Shown here: positions 16,668 through 24,458 of the stretch, in pieces
Numbering within the stretch: the stretch's first letter is position 1
Layout of the letters: the number at the start of each line of letters is the position of its first letter
DNA from: Thermoplasmata archaeon
GTDB taxonomy: Archaea > Thermoplasmatota > Thermoplasmata > Thermoplasmatales > Thermoplasmataceae
Reading direction: 5' to 3'
Assembly (NCBI GenBank): GCA_021817455.1
Contig: JAKAUW010000076.1
Location: 1-41,852 of the forward strand
DNA length: 41,852 nt
The notes under the pieces: model-generated
The model's database searches: none
What the model was told of the DNA's origin: nothing
What the model saw: the letters and a program-made list of their open reading frames with translations, nothing else
Made by a program: the position numbers and the translations under genes

Positions 16668-17890
16668 ACAGAAATTATGTTTCCGTATCCGATTAATCTC
16701 CACCTGTTGGAAATTCTCCTTCCTATCGCTACCCTCTCACCCTCAAATGCGGCCACGGGGTATTTCAGGCTGATTTCCACCTTTCCGTCTCTTACGTTGC
16801 CAACCTGACCAACTGTGTTAGATGTCCCAACTGTCAACATAAGGTTCTCCTTGGACCTTATTGGATCGACTTTCTGTTCTTCCTGGAATCCCACCACCCG
16901 CTTGAGAAGGTGAGAGTCGATTGACAAGGAGAATATTGTGGGTGGCACCTGGCCCACTTTGCCTACTATCCTTCCAGTGAATGAATCACCTTTTGTCAGG
17001 AAGGGGTCAAGTGTAGTGCCCACAGCGGCAAGGCCGCCGGGCCTAATTTTATCATAAGAGCTCTTTCCAGCCATCAGGGATGTGATTGTAGTTACCACGT
17101 TTTCCCAGACCTGTTTACCTCCCTTTGTCATTTGGAGGCCGGGGACAATTTCGATTTCATCTCCAACTGCGAGCTCTCCTTCTACGAGAGAGCCTCCAAG
17201 AACACCACCCTTTATCTCGCTTGGCTTTATGCCTGGCCTGTTGACGTCAAAAGATCTGGCAACATACATCCTTGGAGGTGCATTTGGATCGAAATGCGGA
17301 GCGGGTATGAGCTCTTCAATAGCTCTGAAAAGAGTGTCGATGTTTGAATTGTGGTAAGCGCTAACTGGAATCACTGGGGCACTTTCAGCAACACTGCCTT
17401 TAAGGAATGCCTTGATCTCCTTGTAGCTTTCCAATGCCCTTTCCCGGGTTACAAGATCTATCTTATTCTGCACTACTACAATGTTCTTTATGCCCATTAT
17501 ATCAAGTGCAGTAAGGTGTTCTCTCGTTTGCGGCTGTGGGCATTTTTCATTGGCAGCAATAACAAGTAGGGCTCCATTCATTATGGAAGACCCAGAAAGC
17601 ATTGTAGCCATCAGGGTCTCATGGCCAGGGGCATCAACAAACGAGACTACCCTTTCAAGTTCGCAGTCTTCTTTGACCTTTTCTCGAGAATAGTATTCTT
17701 CTCCCCCCGGACCTGTGCATTTGTAAACCGGAGTTTCAGCATAACCGAGTTTTATGGATATGCCTCTTTTAATCTCTTCAGAGTGAATGTCAGTTTTTGT
17801 ACCAGTCAGTGCCTTGGTAAGAGTGCTCTTCCCATGGTCAACATGACCAACCATTCCGATATTTACGGATGGTTGAGGGAGTTTTACCAT
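16664..17890 (-). CDS. Translation initiation factor aIF2, gamma subunit
   Basis: GTPase subunit of aIF2, which brings initiator Met-tRNA to the small ribosomal subunit. G1 is GHVDHGKS (15-22), G3 is DAPGHE, G4 is NKID; the C-terminal beta-barrel domains follow to 408 residues. The zinc-knuckle loop between G1 and G3, normally two CxxC pairs, holds only two cysteines here (in YKCTGPG and KEDCELE), so it has probably lost zinc binding. It is immediately downstream of rps6e (one base between stop and start), a common archaeal pair. Confidence 0.95.
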   Translation of the reverse strand: MVKLPQPSVNIGMVGHVDHGKSTLTKALTGTKTDIHSEEIKRGISIKLGYAETPVYKCTGPGGEEYYSREKVKEDCELERVVSFVDAPGHETLMATMLSGSSIMNGALLVIAANEKCPQPQTREHLTALDIMGIKNIVVVQNKIDLVTRERALESYKEIKAFLKGSVAESAPVIPVSAYHNSNIDTLFRAIEELIPAPHFDPNAPPRMYVARSFDVNRPGIKPSEIKGGVLGGSLVEGELAVGDEIEIVPGLQMTKGGKQVWENVVTTITSLMAGKSSYDKIRPGGLAAVGTTLDPFLTKGDSFTGRIVGKVGQVPPTIFSLSIDSHLLKRVVGFQEEQKVDPIRSKENLMLTVGTSNTVGQVGNVRDGKVEISLKYPVAAFEGERVAIGRRISNRWRLIGYGNIISV

Positions 17891-17891
17891 T

Positions 17892-18284
17892 TTATTCCTT
17901 CTTCTCGCCCTCTTTAGACGGGGCTTCTAGAGGGTTTGGACCGTACTGGGTAACCTTGAGGTTAAGTTGGGCAATATCTGCTCCTACAATGGAGCCCCTG
18001 AAGGTTACTCTCTTTCTGTATCCATTTTTTGCTCTCTTTCCTTTGTTAAAAATTCTTAGAATCCTCTTTCTCCCTGATATCTGCAGGTCTGACTTCATAG
18101 GGAAGCCATCATTAGTGCTTCCACCGGTGATCTTTAACCTGTATCCCGGGAGTTCAAAGAAGATGCCGTCAACTTCATCTCCAATCTTTCTTCCCACTAA
18201 GGAATTGAGATTTTCGGGAGTTACTTCCTTCTTGTATGTTTTTCCGCTTTTTCCATCAGCAATGATTGCGACTGAATTTGCCAT
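17892..18284 (-). CDS. rps6e: Small-subunit ribosomal protein S6e
   Basis: Component of the archaeal 30S subunit. Recognisable parts are the N-terminal beta-barrel, LPGYRLKITGGSTNDGFPM near residues 46-64, and the basic RKRILRIFNKGKRAKNGYRKR stretch near 72-92. At 130 residues it has the short archaeal form with an acidic/basic tail. GAGAGGT lies 5 bases before the ATG, and an A/T box near 18347-18357 suggests a leadered transcript, in contrast to many neighbours. Confidence 0.96.
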   Translation of the reverse strand: MANSVAIIADGKSGKTYKKEVTPENLNSLVGRKIGDEVDGIFFELPGYRLKITGGSTNDGFPMKSDLQISGRKRILRIFNKGKRAKNGYRKRVTFRGSIVGADIAQLNLKVTQYGPNPLEAPSKEGEKKE

Positions 18285-18476
18285 AATTACCTCTCTTGGA
18301 CCTACGATGTTGTGTTGAACTAGGTCTTTGCCTATGCCTATCTCATTAATAAAAATGTCTCATATAGCACCATTTGTGATTATTTTATGTACTCAACTGC
18401 AGAAAAAATCAGCCCATCCGTGGATTCCTACCTGATTTCCACTACCTGTTAATATTTGTTCATAACCTGTTCACGC

Positions 18477-18483
18477 TTAAATA
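18477..18483 (+). promoter_or_regulatory. TATA-like box for kae1-bud32
   Basis: TTAAATA about 28-31 bases before the TTG at 18511. With no ribosome site present, this supports a leaderless TTG start. Confidence 0.45.
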
Positions 18484-18510
18484 TCAAGTTATAATTTCTC
18501 GAAGATAAGC

Positions 18511-20112
18511 TTGATTGCTCTTGGAATAGAAGGAACTGCCCACACCATTAGTTGTGGAATCGTCGACCAGGAGAATATTCTCAGCAATTCATCCAGGACT
18601 TATCACAACCCAAATGGAGGAATCCATCCAAGAGAAGCAGCCCAACATCATGCTGACCATGTCAAGGGCGTCATCGACGAAGCCATGCAGAATGCAGGGG
18701 TGAAGCTTGACAACATTGATCTAATTACTTATTCTAGAGGACCGGGCCTCGGCCCGTGCCTAAGAATTGCTGCCACTGCAGCCAGGACCCTGTCAGTAAA
18801 GTCCGGAAAACCAATCATAGGAGTAAACCATCCCTTGGGGCATGTTGAAATTGGAAGAAAGGTAACTGGTGCCAAGGATCCAATCATGCTTTATGTCTCA
18901 GGTGGAAATACGCAGGTTATCTCGCACTACAATGGCCGCTATAGGGTCATGGGCGAAACCATGGATATAGGGCTGGGCAACCTTCTCGACAAACTGGGCA
19001 GAGATCTGGGATATCCCTTTCCCGGAGGGCCACAGATAGAAAAATTGGCTCTTCAAGGTAAAAAGCTTCTGGAACTGCCATATTCAGTCAAAGGAATGGA
19101 CACTTCTTTTTCGGGAATTTACACTGCTGCACGGGAACACCTCAGAAAGGGCAATAGCAGGGAAGATGTATGCCTCAGCGTCCAGGAATACTCATTCGCT
19201 ATGCTTCTCGAAGTGCTTGAAAGAGGTTTACACCAAACGTCCAAGAATGAAATTCTCCTTGCAGGAGGTGTCGCTAAGAACCTGCGTTTAAGGGAAATGA
19301 TTTCAGAACTTGCCAGTGACCTGGGAATCAAGGCGCACCTAACAGCTGACCAGTATTGCATGGACAATGGAGCAATGATTGCTCAGGGTGGCCTTCTCAT
19401 GTATGAAAATGGTTACAGGATGGGGCTTGAAGATTCAACTATTGACCAGAGATTCCGGATAGACCAGGTTGAGGCTCCTTGGATACCTGAATCAGGCAAA
19501 TCCATTCCTGAGTACAGAGGCGCTGAGTCGATTGTAAACTTCACAGATTACCATGGCAGGGAAACAATTACCAAGATGAGAATACCAAAGGCATACAGGA
19601 ATGCAGAACTTGACAATATTATCCGGATGTCCAGACTTAGAAACGAACTGAGCATAATTCTAAAGGGTAAGGAACTCGGAATCCCTTTCCCAAATGTATA
19701 TGACGTTGATTCTGTGAATTATTCCACAACGTATGAAAGAATCAGTGGAAGGACCCTTAGAGGTTACATTAAACAGGAGAATGGGCCCGATAACATCATG
19801 GATGCCATAGGCGGTTTTGTTGGCAGGATGCACACTGCAGGCATAACCCATGGGGACCTCACAGTTGCCAATATACTTGTAAACAAATACGGGAAGCCTT
19901 TTTTCATAGATACTAGTATGGGGAAGGCGGATTCTGAAATAGAAGACATGGCGGTGGACCTTTACCTTTTTTATGAGTCTCTAAAGGCAGTTTCCAGCAA
20001 TCCAGATCTAGAAATAAGCCACTTCAGGACAGGATACCAAAGGGAATTCAACCGCTGGAGTGAGGTTTTTGAAACTGTGGCAGACCTTGAACTGAGGAGG
20101 AGATACGTCTGA
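18511..20112 (+). CDS. Kae1-Bud32 fusion: tRNA threonylcarbamoyladenosine synthase with built-in atypical kinase
   Basis: Core of the KEOPS complex that makes t6A37 in tRNAs reading ANN codons. Kae1 covers about 1-325: GIEGTAHT at the N-terminus, metal ligands His107 and His111 in NHPLGH, SGGNTQ near 130, and DNGAMIAQGG near 290. Bud32 covers about 340-533, with KxRIPKAYR near 355-363, HGD at 447-449 (THGDLTVANIL) and the metal-binding Asp in FIDTSMG near 467, where DFG of ordinary kinases is replaced. The fusion is known in Thermoplasma and some other Euryarchaea. It starts at TTG. The stop overlaps the likely CTG start of the next gene. Confidence 0.95.
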   Translation: MIALGIEGTAHTISCGIVDQENILSNSSRTYHNPNGGIHPREAAQHHADHVKGVIDEAMQNAGVKLDNIDLITYSRGPGLGPCLRIAATAARTLSVKSGKPIIGVNHPLGHVEIGRKVTGAKDPIMLYVSGGNTQVISHYNGRYRVMGETMDIGLGNLLDKLGRDLGYPFPGGPQIEKLALQGKKLLELPYSVKGMDTSFSGIYTAAREHLRKGNSREDVCLSVQEYSFAMLLEVLERGLHQTSKNEILLAGGVAKNLRLREMISELASDLGIKAHLTADQYCMDNGAMIAQGGLLMYENGYRMGLEDSTIDQRFRIDQVEAPWIPESGKSIPEYRGAESIVNFTDYHGRETITKMRIPKAYRNAELDNIIRMSRLRNELSIILKGKELGIPFPNVYDVDSVNYSTTYERISGRTLRGYIKQENGPDNIMDAIGGFVGRMHTAGITHGDLTVANILVNKYGKPFFIDTSMGKADSEIEDMAVDLYLFYESLKAVSSNPDLEISHFRTGYQREFNRWSEVFETVADLELRRRYV

Positions 20113-20660
20113 TAAAATTTGTAACCAGCAACGAGCATAAATTCCTGGAAATCAGCAAAAAACTCTTGGAAGACGGTTTTTCTATAGAATGGGTCAAGTT
20201 GTCATATGAGGAAATCCAGGCAGACGAGACATCAGAGATTTCCCTGGACAGCGCCAAAAAGTTATCACACACGATTTCTGATACATTTTTTCTAGAGGAC
20301 ACCGGGTTGTATATAGAATCATTGCGGGGTTTCCCCGGCCCTTATTCTTCTTTTGTGGCCAAGAAACTTGGCAACAACGGCATTTTGAAGCTCCTAGAAG
20401 GAAAGGACAGAAAGGCACGATTCGTTACTGTCATCACTTTAGTTGAAAACATGAAATTCCATCAGTTTGAGGGTGTTCTTGAGGGAACTATTTCAATAGA
20501 TCAAAAGGGGACGGGAGGATTCGGATTCGATCCAATTTTTGTACCAAATGGGGAATACAGGACTCTGGCAGAAATGTCAACGGAAGAGAAAAACAGAATT
20601 TCACACAGGTCAAGGGCCCTGGAGCTATTAATATCCCACCTCATTAGATTGAATCCGTAA
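20109..20660 (+). CDS. rdgB: RdgB/HAM1-type non-canonical purine NTP pyrophosphatase, probable CTG start
   Basis: Hydrolyses ITP, XTP and dITP to monophosphates to clean the nucleotide pool. Family blocks are TSNEHKFLEI (residues 5-14, the usual TGNxxK element), EDTGLYIESLRGFPGPYSS near 64-82, GGFGFDPIF, and SHRSRAL near the end. The N-terminal strand KFVTSNEHK lies upstream of the first TTG (20166), so that codon is too late. Between the frame's upstream part and this block there is no ATG, GTG or TTG. The best start is CTG at 20109, eight bases after GGAGG, overlapping the TGA of kae1-bud32 as CTGA. This gives 183 residues, the normal family length. ATA at 20112 is a weaker alternative. Confidence 0.88.
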   Translation: MIKFVTSNEHKFLEISKKLLEDGFSIEWVKLSYEEIQADETSEISLDSAKKLSHTISDTFFLEDTGLYIESLRGFPGPYSSFVAKKLGNNGILKLLEGKDRKARFVTVITLVENMKFHQFEGVLEGTISIDQKGTGGFGFDPIFVPNGEYRTLAEMSTEEKNRISHRSRALELLISHLIRLNP

Positions 20661-20688
20661 CTAAAAATTTCCTCTTTAATCGATGAGA

Positions 20689-20696
20689 TTAAATAT
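20689..20696 (+). promoter_or_regulatory. TATA-like box for the 20722 gene
   Basis: TTAAATAT-type box centred about 29 bases before the ATG at 20722. It supports a leaderless start there and argues against the longer reading from 20683, which would lie inside the promoter. Confidence 0.5.
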
Positions 20697-20721
20697 TGCG
20701 GTTTTATGGTTCCAAGAAACA

Positions 20722-21096
20722 ATGAGCAGATCCTGGAGAGAATTTCAATCATACATTTATCTTGCATTACTGGCTTCCTGCATAGTCATACTAGTAATGA
20801 CAATCAATGATCTCCTAGTAAGTAATTCCGCACTGAAAAATTCTGGGTTTACCCTGACTGCCGCAGGTGCCTGGGAAACCTGGATTTTTGCATTCGCACT
20901 TGTGTTCTCAATTATTTTTGCCTATTATTTTGCAAAAATTGTCAGGGAGACAAAGAAATTCCATTCACTTATTGCCAGTTCTAGCAAGCATAACTTTGTA
21001 AAGAATCTCAAGGATCTCCAGAGAATAGCCAGAATCCTTGGGCCAAGATACGAGCAGATCCTTAAGGAATCCATGGATAAGTGGAAAGTAAAGTAG
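20722..21096 (+). CDS. Small membrane protein with two helices and a charged tail, unknown
   Basis: 124 residues. Hydrophobic segments lie at about 11-30 and 51-68; the C-terminal 50 residues are basic and amphipathic and probably cytoplasmic, possibly forming a helical pair. No catalytic motif. I take the ATG at 20722 on promoter position; an in-frame ATG at 20683 would add 13 residues. It follows rdgB by about 60 bases and has its own promoter. It may be a Thermoplasmatales-specific family, but I cannot check that. Confidence 0.75.
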   Translation: MSRSWREFQSYIYLALLASCIVILVMTINDLLVSNSALKNSGFTLTAAGAWETWIFAFALVFSIIFAYYFAKIVRETKKFHSLIASSSKHNFVKNLKDLQRIARILGPRYEQILKESMDKWKVK

Positions 21097-21141
21097 TCTT
21101 TTATTGCTCAATAGATGCAGAAGAGGAAATTAGAAAGACCA

Positions 21142-21969
21142 TCACTTGCTGATAAGGTCTTTCACAAACTGGGGAAGCTTGAATGCTCCTTTGAGGATGC
21201 CTTCATTAAAATACTTGCCGGATTTTATTTCCCCTCCCCTTTGTGCGGGTTCGTAATCAAGAGCCATGGTAAATGACCAGAATCCACTTGGGTACGTTGG
21301 TATAAAAGCTGTGTAGCTTGCAACTGTGGAAAATACCTTGCTCATACCGCCATGCGCCATCTGGAGAGCTTTAGGTTGGTAAAAAGGAGAGCCAGACTGG
21401 GTTACCACTATGCCACTTTCCGAGAGAACACCTTTTATGGCCCTGTAGAAATCTTCCATGAAAAGGCCCTCTGCTGGGCCAACAGGATCTGTAGAATCTA
21501 TTATCACGAGATCAAACTTTTCCTTGGTTGTCTTGATGTACTTCACGCCATCCTCAATCCTAAGGTCGACATGTTTGTCTTCAAATGACTTATAAAGATC
21601 ATAAAAGTGCTTCTTGCATACTTCCACGACCTGAGTGTCGATCTCCACATTCACTACCTTTTTGAAACCCATCTTTACGAGTTGACCGGCAGTTCCGCCA
21701 TCACCGCCCCCAATTACAAGTGCTGACTCAGGAGCCTTTTTAGCGAGATAATATGGCACCATTGTGATCATTTCGTGGTAAACGAACTCATCCCTTTCCG
21801 TGAGCTGAACTGTTCCATCAATAGTCAGAAGTTTGCCGAAATCATAGGTTTCGAATACGTCAATTCTCTGGAAATCCGTCTTGACCGAAAGTAATTGATC
21901 CTTGACCCGAAATGAAAGCTGCAGATTATCTGAATACCGTTCTGAAAACCAGTTTTCTATTAACTTCAC
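21142..21969 (-). CDS. speE: Polyamine aminopropyltransferase (spermidine synthase family)
   Basis: Transfers the aminopropyl group from decarboxylated S-adenosylmethionine to a polyamine such as putrescine, cadaverine or agmatine. Visible features are the N-terminal beta-domain with [20 protein letters not shown], the nucleotide-binding [13 protein letters not shown], and the catalytic [14 protein letters not shown] block. Length is normal for the family. Two GTG codons are candidates, at 21975 and 21969; a TATA-like TTAAATAC at 21993-22000 is centred about 27 bases from 21969, so I prefer that start. The polyamine substrate cannot be read from sequence. Confidence 0.93.
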   Translation of the reverse strand: MKLIENWFSERYSDNLQLSFRVKDQLLSVKTDFQRIDVFETYDFGKLLTIDGTVQLTERDEFVYHEMITMVPYYLAKKAPESALVIGGGDGGTAGQLVKMGFKKVVNVEIDTQVVEVCKKHFYDLYKSFEDKHVDLRIEDGVKYIKTTKEKFDLVIIDSTDPVGPAEGLFMEDFYRAIKGVLSESGIVVTQSGSPFYQPKALQMAHGGMSKVFSTVASYTAFIPTYPSGFWSFTMALDYEPAQRGGEIKSGKYFNEGILKGAFKLPQFVKDLISK

Positions 21970-21975
21970 AATCAC

Positions 21976-22087
21976 TTCAATAGGAGGATTGTATTTAATT
22001 TTTTAAGTAACGTTAAGGGAACAGTTGTACAGACATTTCATTCAATTTTAGTCAATATGCCATATATTTAAACAGGGAAATCCCAAC
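21976..22087. promoter_or_regulatory. Divergent promoter region between speE and the HTa locus
   Basis: It holds the speE TATA-like box (21993-22000, minus) and, at 22061-22072 on the plus strand, an ATATATTTAAAC box that lies at leaderless distance from the ATG at 22088. Nothing else is recognised. Confidence 0.4.
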
Positions 22088-22267
22088 ATGCACCCCGTGC
22101 AAAGACATACTATCACCGGAAAATTCATGAATAAGGAATTAGCCCAGAGAAAATCTAGATTTTTTGAAAAGCTAGGAAATATTGAGCCACGATGTGATAT
22201 GCTTGCCAGAACGCAACAAATAAATATAAAAAATAAACAAATTAATATTCCTAAAATTTTATCATAA
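22088..22267 (+). CDS. Possible small basic protein, 59 residues
   Basis: The frame runs from ATG 22088 to TAA at 22265-22267. It encodes MHPVQRHTITGKF, a basic stretch ELAQRKSRFFEKLG, and a Lys/Ile/Asn-rich end. A strong TATA-like box lies about 20-23 bases upstream. The second half is A/T-rich and may be weakly selected. It sits directly before the HTa gene. It could be a small nucleic-acid-binding protein or a chance frame; no family recognised. Confidence 0.35.
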   Translation: MHPVQRHTITGKFMNKELAQRKSRFFEKLGNIEPRCDMLARTQQINIKNKQINIPKILS

Positions 22268-22367
22268 ATTCTGAATATCAGAAAAAGCAACAATTTCTCA
22301 TTTGCAGTAAAAACGTAATACAAATATTTTAATAGAACCAACTATATTATCATATCGGAGGGAAGTT

Positions 22368-22637
22368 ATGGTAGGAATAAGTGAGCTCTCTAAGACAGTA
22401 TCTAAAAAGACTGGCACCACCCAGAAGGTTGCGAGAAACGTGATCAAGACCTTCTTGGACACTGTTGTATCCGAAGCAGACAGAAACAGCAAGATTAACC
22501 TTGCTGGATTTGGAATCTTCGAGAGAAAGACACAGCAGGCCAGAAAGGCAAGGAACCCCCAGACGAAGAAAATTATTGAGGTTCCTTCCAAGAAGAAATT
22601 TGTCTTCAGAGCATCAAGCAAGATAAAATACAAGTAA
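22368..22637 (+). CDS. Histone-like protein HTa (bacterial HU/IHF family)
   Basis: Abundant chromosome-packaging protein of Thermoplasmatales, acquired from bacteria in place of archaeal histones. At 89 residues it has the HU fold: N-terminal helical part GISELSKTVSKKTG, the GFGIFERKTQQARKARNPQT beta-arm signature near 45-64, and a basic arm and tail VPSKKKFVFRASSKIK. GGAGGG lies 5 bases before the ATG, and an A/T box near 22324-22334 gives a short leader, as expected for a strongly translated gene. A T-rich terminator follows. It is one of the strongest clues to the host lineage. Confidence 0.95.
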   Translation: MVGISELSKTVSKKTGTTQKVARNVIKTFLDTVVSEADRNSKINLAGFGIFERKTQQARKARNPQTKKIIEVPSKKKFVFRASSKIKYK

Positions 22638-22664
22638 TCTTTATTAAACATAAGGTTAAAAATC

Positions 22665-22690
22665 TAAATTTTTTCAATTTTTCATATTTA
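22665..22690 (+). terminator. T-rich terminator after HTa
   Basis: Two close T tracts (six and five T) about 30-45 bases after the HTa stop, without a convincing hairpin. Fits archaeal oligo-T termination of a highly expressed short gene. Confidence 0.4.
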
Positions 22691-22931
22691 AGTGGTGTAA
22701 GCTGAATTTTTCCTGATTTAGGGAGTTGTTTTACCGGTTTTCTTCTCCTGATTATAAGAGTTCATTGGGTCATATCCAAGAAGGAATGAAATTTCAGGTA
22801 GAAATACCTGGTAGCTCTTCTGATTAAGTGACTTCACCATTGGTATATTGCAAAATATGATGATTTCGCAGCAGAATTTCTTTCTGAAAGTAAAAATAGG
22901 ACTGAAACTGAAAAAAATAATCAGCTAAACT
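22691..22931. other. Intergenic stretch, nothing recognised
   Basis: A/T-rich, with stops in all frames by eye and no RNA fold that I can support. It lies between HTa and the convergent minus-strand gene ending at 22932. Confidence 0.4.
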
Positions 22932-23225
22932 TCAAAGCTTGGAAAATTTCTTCTTTCGTTCCTTTGATGAATAGCCCGTAAGCGTCTCAATAAGATCATT
23001 GAAAAGACGTATCGTCTTCATTGGATCTTGGTTTTCAGGATCATTCACAGTATTCACTGATAGATTCTTACCTTCTGCGTATACCTCCACAGATTTGATC
23101 CCGGGGAGTGAGCAAAAAACATGTCCGTCCTTCATTTCGCCGCTCCCTGTGAACTCCTTCACCTTATCGAGAAGATCCTGGGCGCTGGTTGAGACTCCTT
23201 TCTTTACTGGGTAGATTCTTGCCAT
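22932..23225 (-). CDS. Small soluble protein, 97 residues, unknown
   Basis: No known family recognised with certainty. It begins MARIYPVKKGV, has a mixed alpha/beta composition with VFCSLPGIKSVEVYAEGKNLSV in the middle (two strands with a turn) and a basic C-terminal end KERKKKFSKL, which could contact nucleic acid. The ATG at 23225 is preceded by an AGGTGAAAAA stretch, a likely ribosome site. It is 9 bases downstream of the endonuclease IV family gene on the same strand, so the two are probably co-transcribed. Confidence 0.75.
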   Translation of the reverse strand: MARIYPVKKGVSTSAQDLLDKVKEFTGSGEMKDGHVFCSLPGIKSVEVYAEGKNLSVNTVNDPENQDPMKTIRLFNDLIETLTGYSSKERKKKFSKL

Positions 23226-23234
23226 TTTTTCACC

Positions 23235-24257
23235 TTAAGCTACTGTTTTCTTTATTGTGGCCTTCTTCTGATACTTCTTTGAGAGGGCTCTGAGATAGAT
23301 GAGGTTCATGTATTGGGCATCATGCTCAAGCAAAGGTGAGCTTGAGATTATTGTCATATCGGAATCAAAATCAATGAGCGATTCTGCCAGAGTCTCAAAT
23401 TTGAGGTCTCCGTGTTTGATGGCTGTGAGCTTTTCCTCATTGTGATCCTGGTATTCCACACCGGCAAATTCGGTGTAAAGGTCCCCTTTAGCATACTTTG
23501 AGAATTCACTTATAACGGCATCAAAATCCTTCACCTCAATTAAGGAACCTGTGCTAATGGAGTGCAGGTGGGGGAAGTTCAAGATAGGCTCAATGTCTTT
23601 TACCTTCTTTGCAAGTGATATGAGTTCGGTTGTTGTTCCAAAAATTTCTGTTTTCCCTGATGCCTCGACCCCGATGTACGGATACCCATGCTCAGGAGAG
23701 TATTTCTGTGAAAGGTCCGTATACACGTCAGTGGCGCGCTTCAGGCTATCTTTCTTGGAGCCTGAGTAGAAACCGGTGTGTGTTACGACCCTATGTGCAT
23801 TCATTGCTTTCCCAATCATCAGGGTCCACTTCAGGTGGTTGTAGGACTTGTCTCCCATCTCATCCTCCTGAAGTAGTTCCATGTAGTATGGGGCATGCAT
23901 TGAAAGGCTTACATCCAGTTCTTTCGCCAGTTTTCCACCATCGATTAGGTCTTCGTAATTCCTGGCCATGTTCCAGAACAGTTCCTGAACGATGTCATTT
24001 TCCTCTATGACACTGTCAATTCCTATTCCCACGTAATTTCCATCTTCATCCTGTCTCAGGACATCTACGATTATGGATGATTCTATGTCTCTTGGATTCA
24101 TTCCTGCATATTCAAGGGCAGGGGTTTCTTCAACGTTGACACGAAGAAGTTGTACCTCAAGGGCATTAAGCCCCAGATTATGGGCGTCTTCAACAGACTC
24201 TATAAAAGTTCTCCCCTTGCTGGTAAGAGGTATCCCAGCTATTCCAAACCTTATCAT
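23235..24257 (-). CDS. nfo: Endonuclease IV-like TIM-barrel protein (AP endonuclease family 2)
   Basis: Probable AP endonuclease that cuts DNA 5' of abasic sites using a metal cluster. Recognisable segments are FGIAGIPLTSKGRTF at the start, MHAPYYMELL near 123-132 (first His ligand), VVTHTGFYSG, GVEASGKTEIFG with the Glu ligand, and NFPHLHSIS with two His. It is 340 residues long, longer than E. coli Nfo (285). The frame stays open to 24386, but the ATG at 24257 sits about 29 bases from a TATATA box (24282-24289) and matches the family's N-terminal strand. It is divergent from dnaG. Another xylose-isomerase-like TIM barrel function is possible. Confidence 0.8.
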   Translation of the reverse strand: MIRFGIAGIPLTSKGRTFIESVEDAHNLGLNALEVQLLRVNVEETPALEYAGMNPRDIESSIIVDVLRQDEDGNYVGIGIDSVIEENDIVQELFWNMARNYEDLIDGGKLAKELDVSLSMHAPYYMELLQEDEMGDKSYNHLKWTLMIGKAMNAHRVVTHTGFYSGSKKDSLKRATDVYTDLSQKYSPEHGYPYIGVEASGKTEIFGTTTELISLAKKVKDIEPILNFPHLHSISTGSLIEVKDFDAVISEFSKYAKGDLYTEFAGVEYQDHNEEKLTAIKHGDLKFETLAESLIDFDSDMTIISSSPLLEHDAQYMNLIYLRALSKKYQKKATIKKTVA

Positions 24258-24458
24258 AAAACATGAGCCAATGCCTAAAATGTATATAAGTTTTCTAATT
24301 TTGGGCAAGTCCGCAAACACAAGAATTTTCAGCCTTTTCACGCCAGGCGCGACATCGAATAAGTTAAATAGCATCAAACAATTCATTTTCGATGGTGATT
24401 AATCGGAAAATAGACATTTCCCCAATTAACTCCATTGATATTTATTCGGGTGATTACA

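Noticed and set aside
21980-21990. CCTCC-type sequence before speE on its coding strand
   Set aside because: It is the complement of a ribosome-binding site, not a site itself; it is not followed by a plus-strand gene at the right distance.
22048-22341. Minus-strand frame of 97 residues upstream of HTa, rich in Phe, Leu, Ile and Cys
   Set aside because: It is the complement of an A/T-rich promoter region and of the 22088-22267 frame. The composition is what A/T-rich antisense gives, and there is no promoter or ribosome site.
22298-22651. Minus-strand 117-residue frame covering HTa
   Set aside because: It lies exactly antisense to the clear HU-family gene.
24258-24386. N-terminal extension of the endonuclease IV-like gene by 43 residues
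   Set aside because: It would include the promoter-like box at 24282-24289, and the family's first strand starts at ATG 24257.
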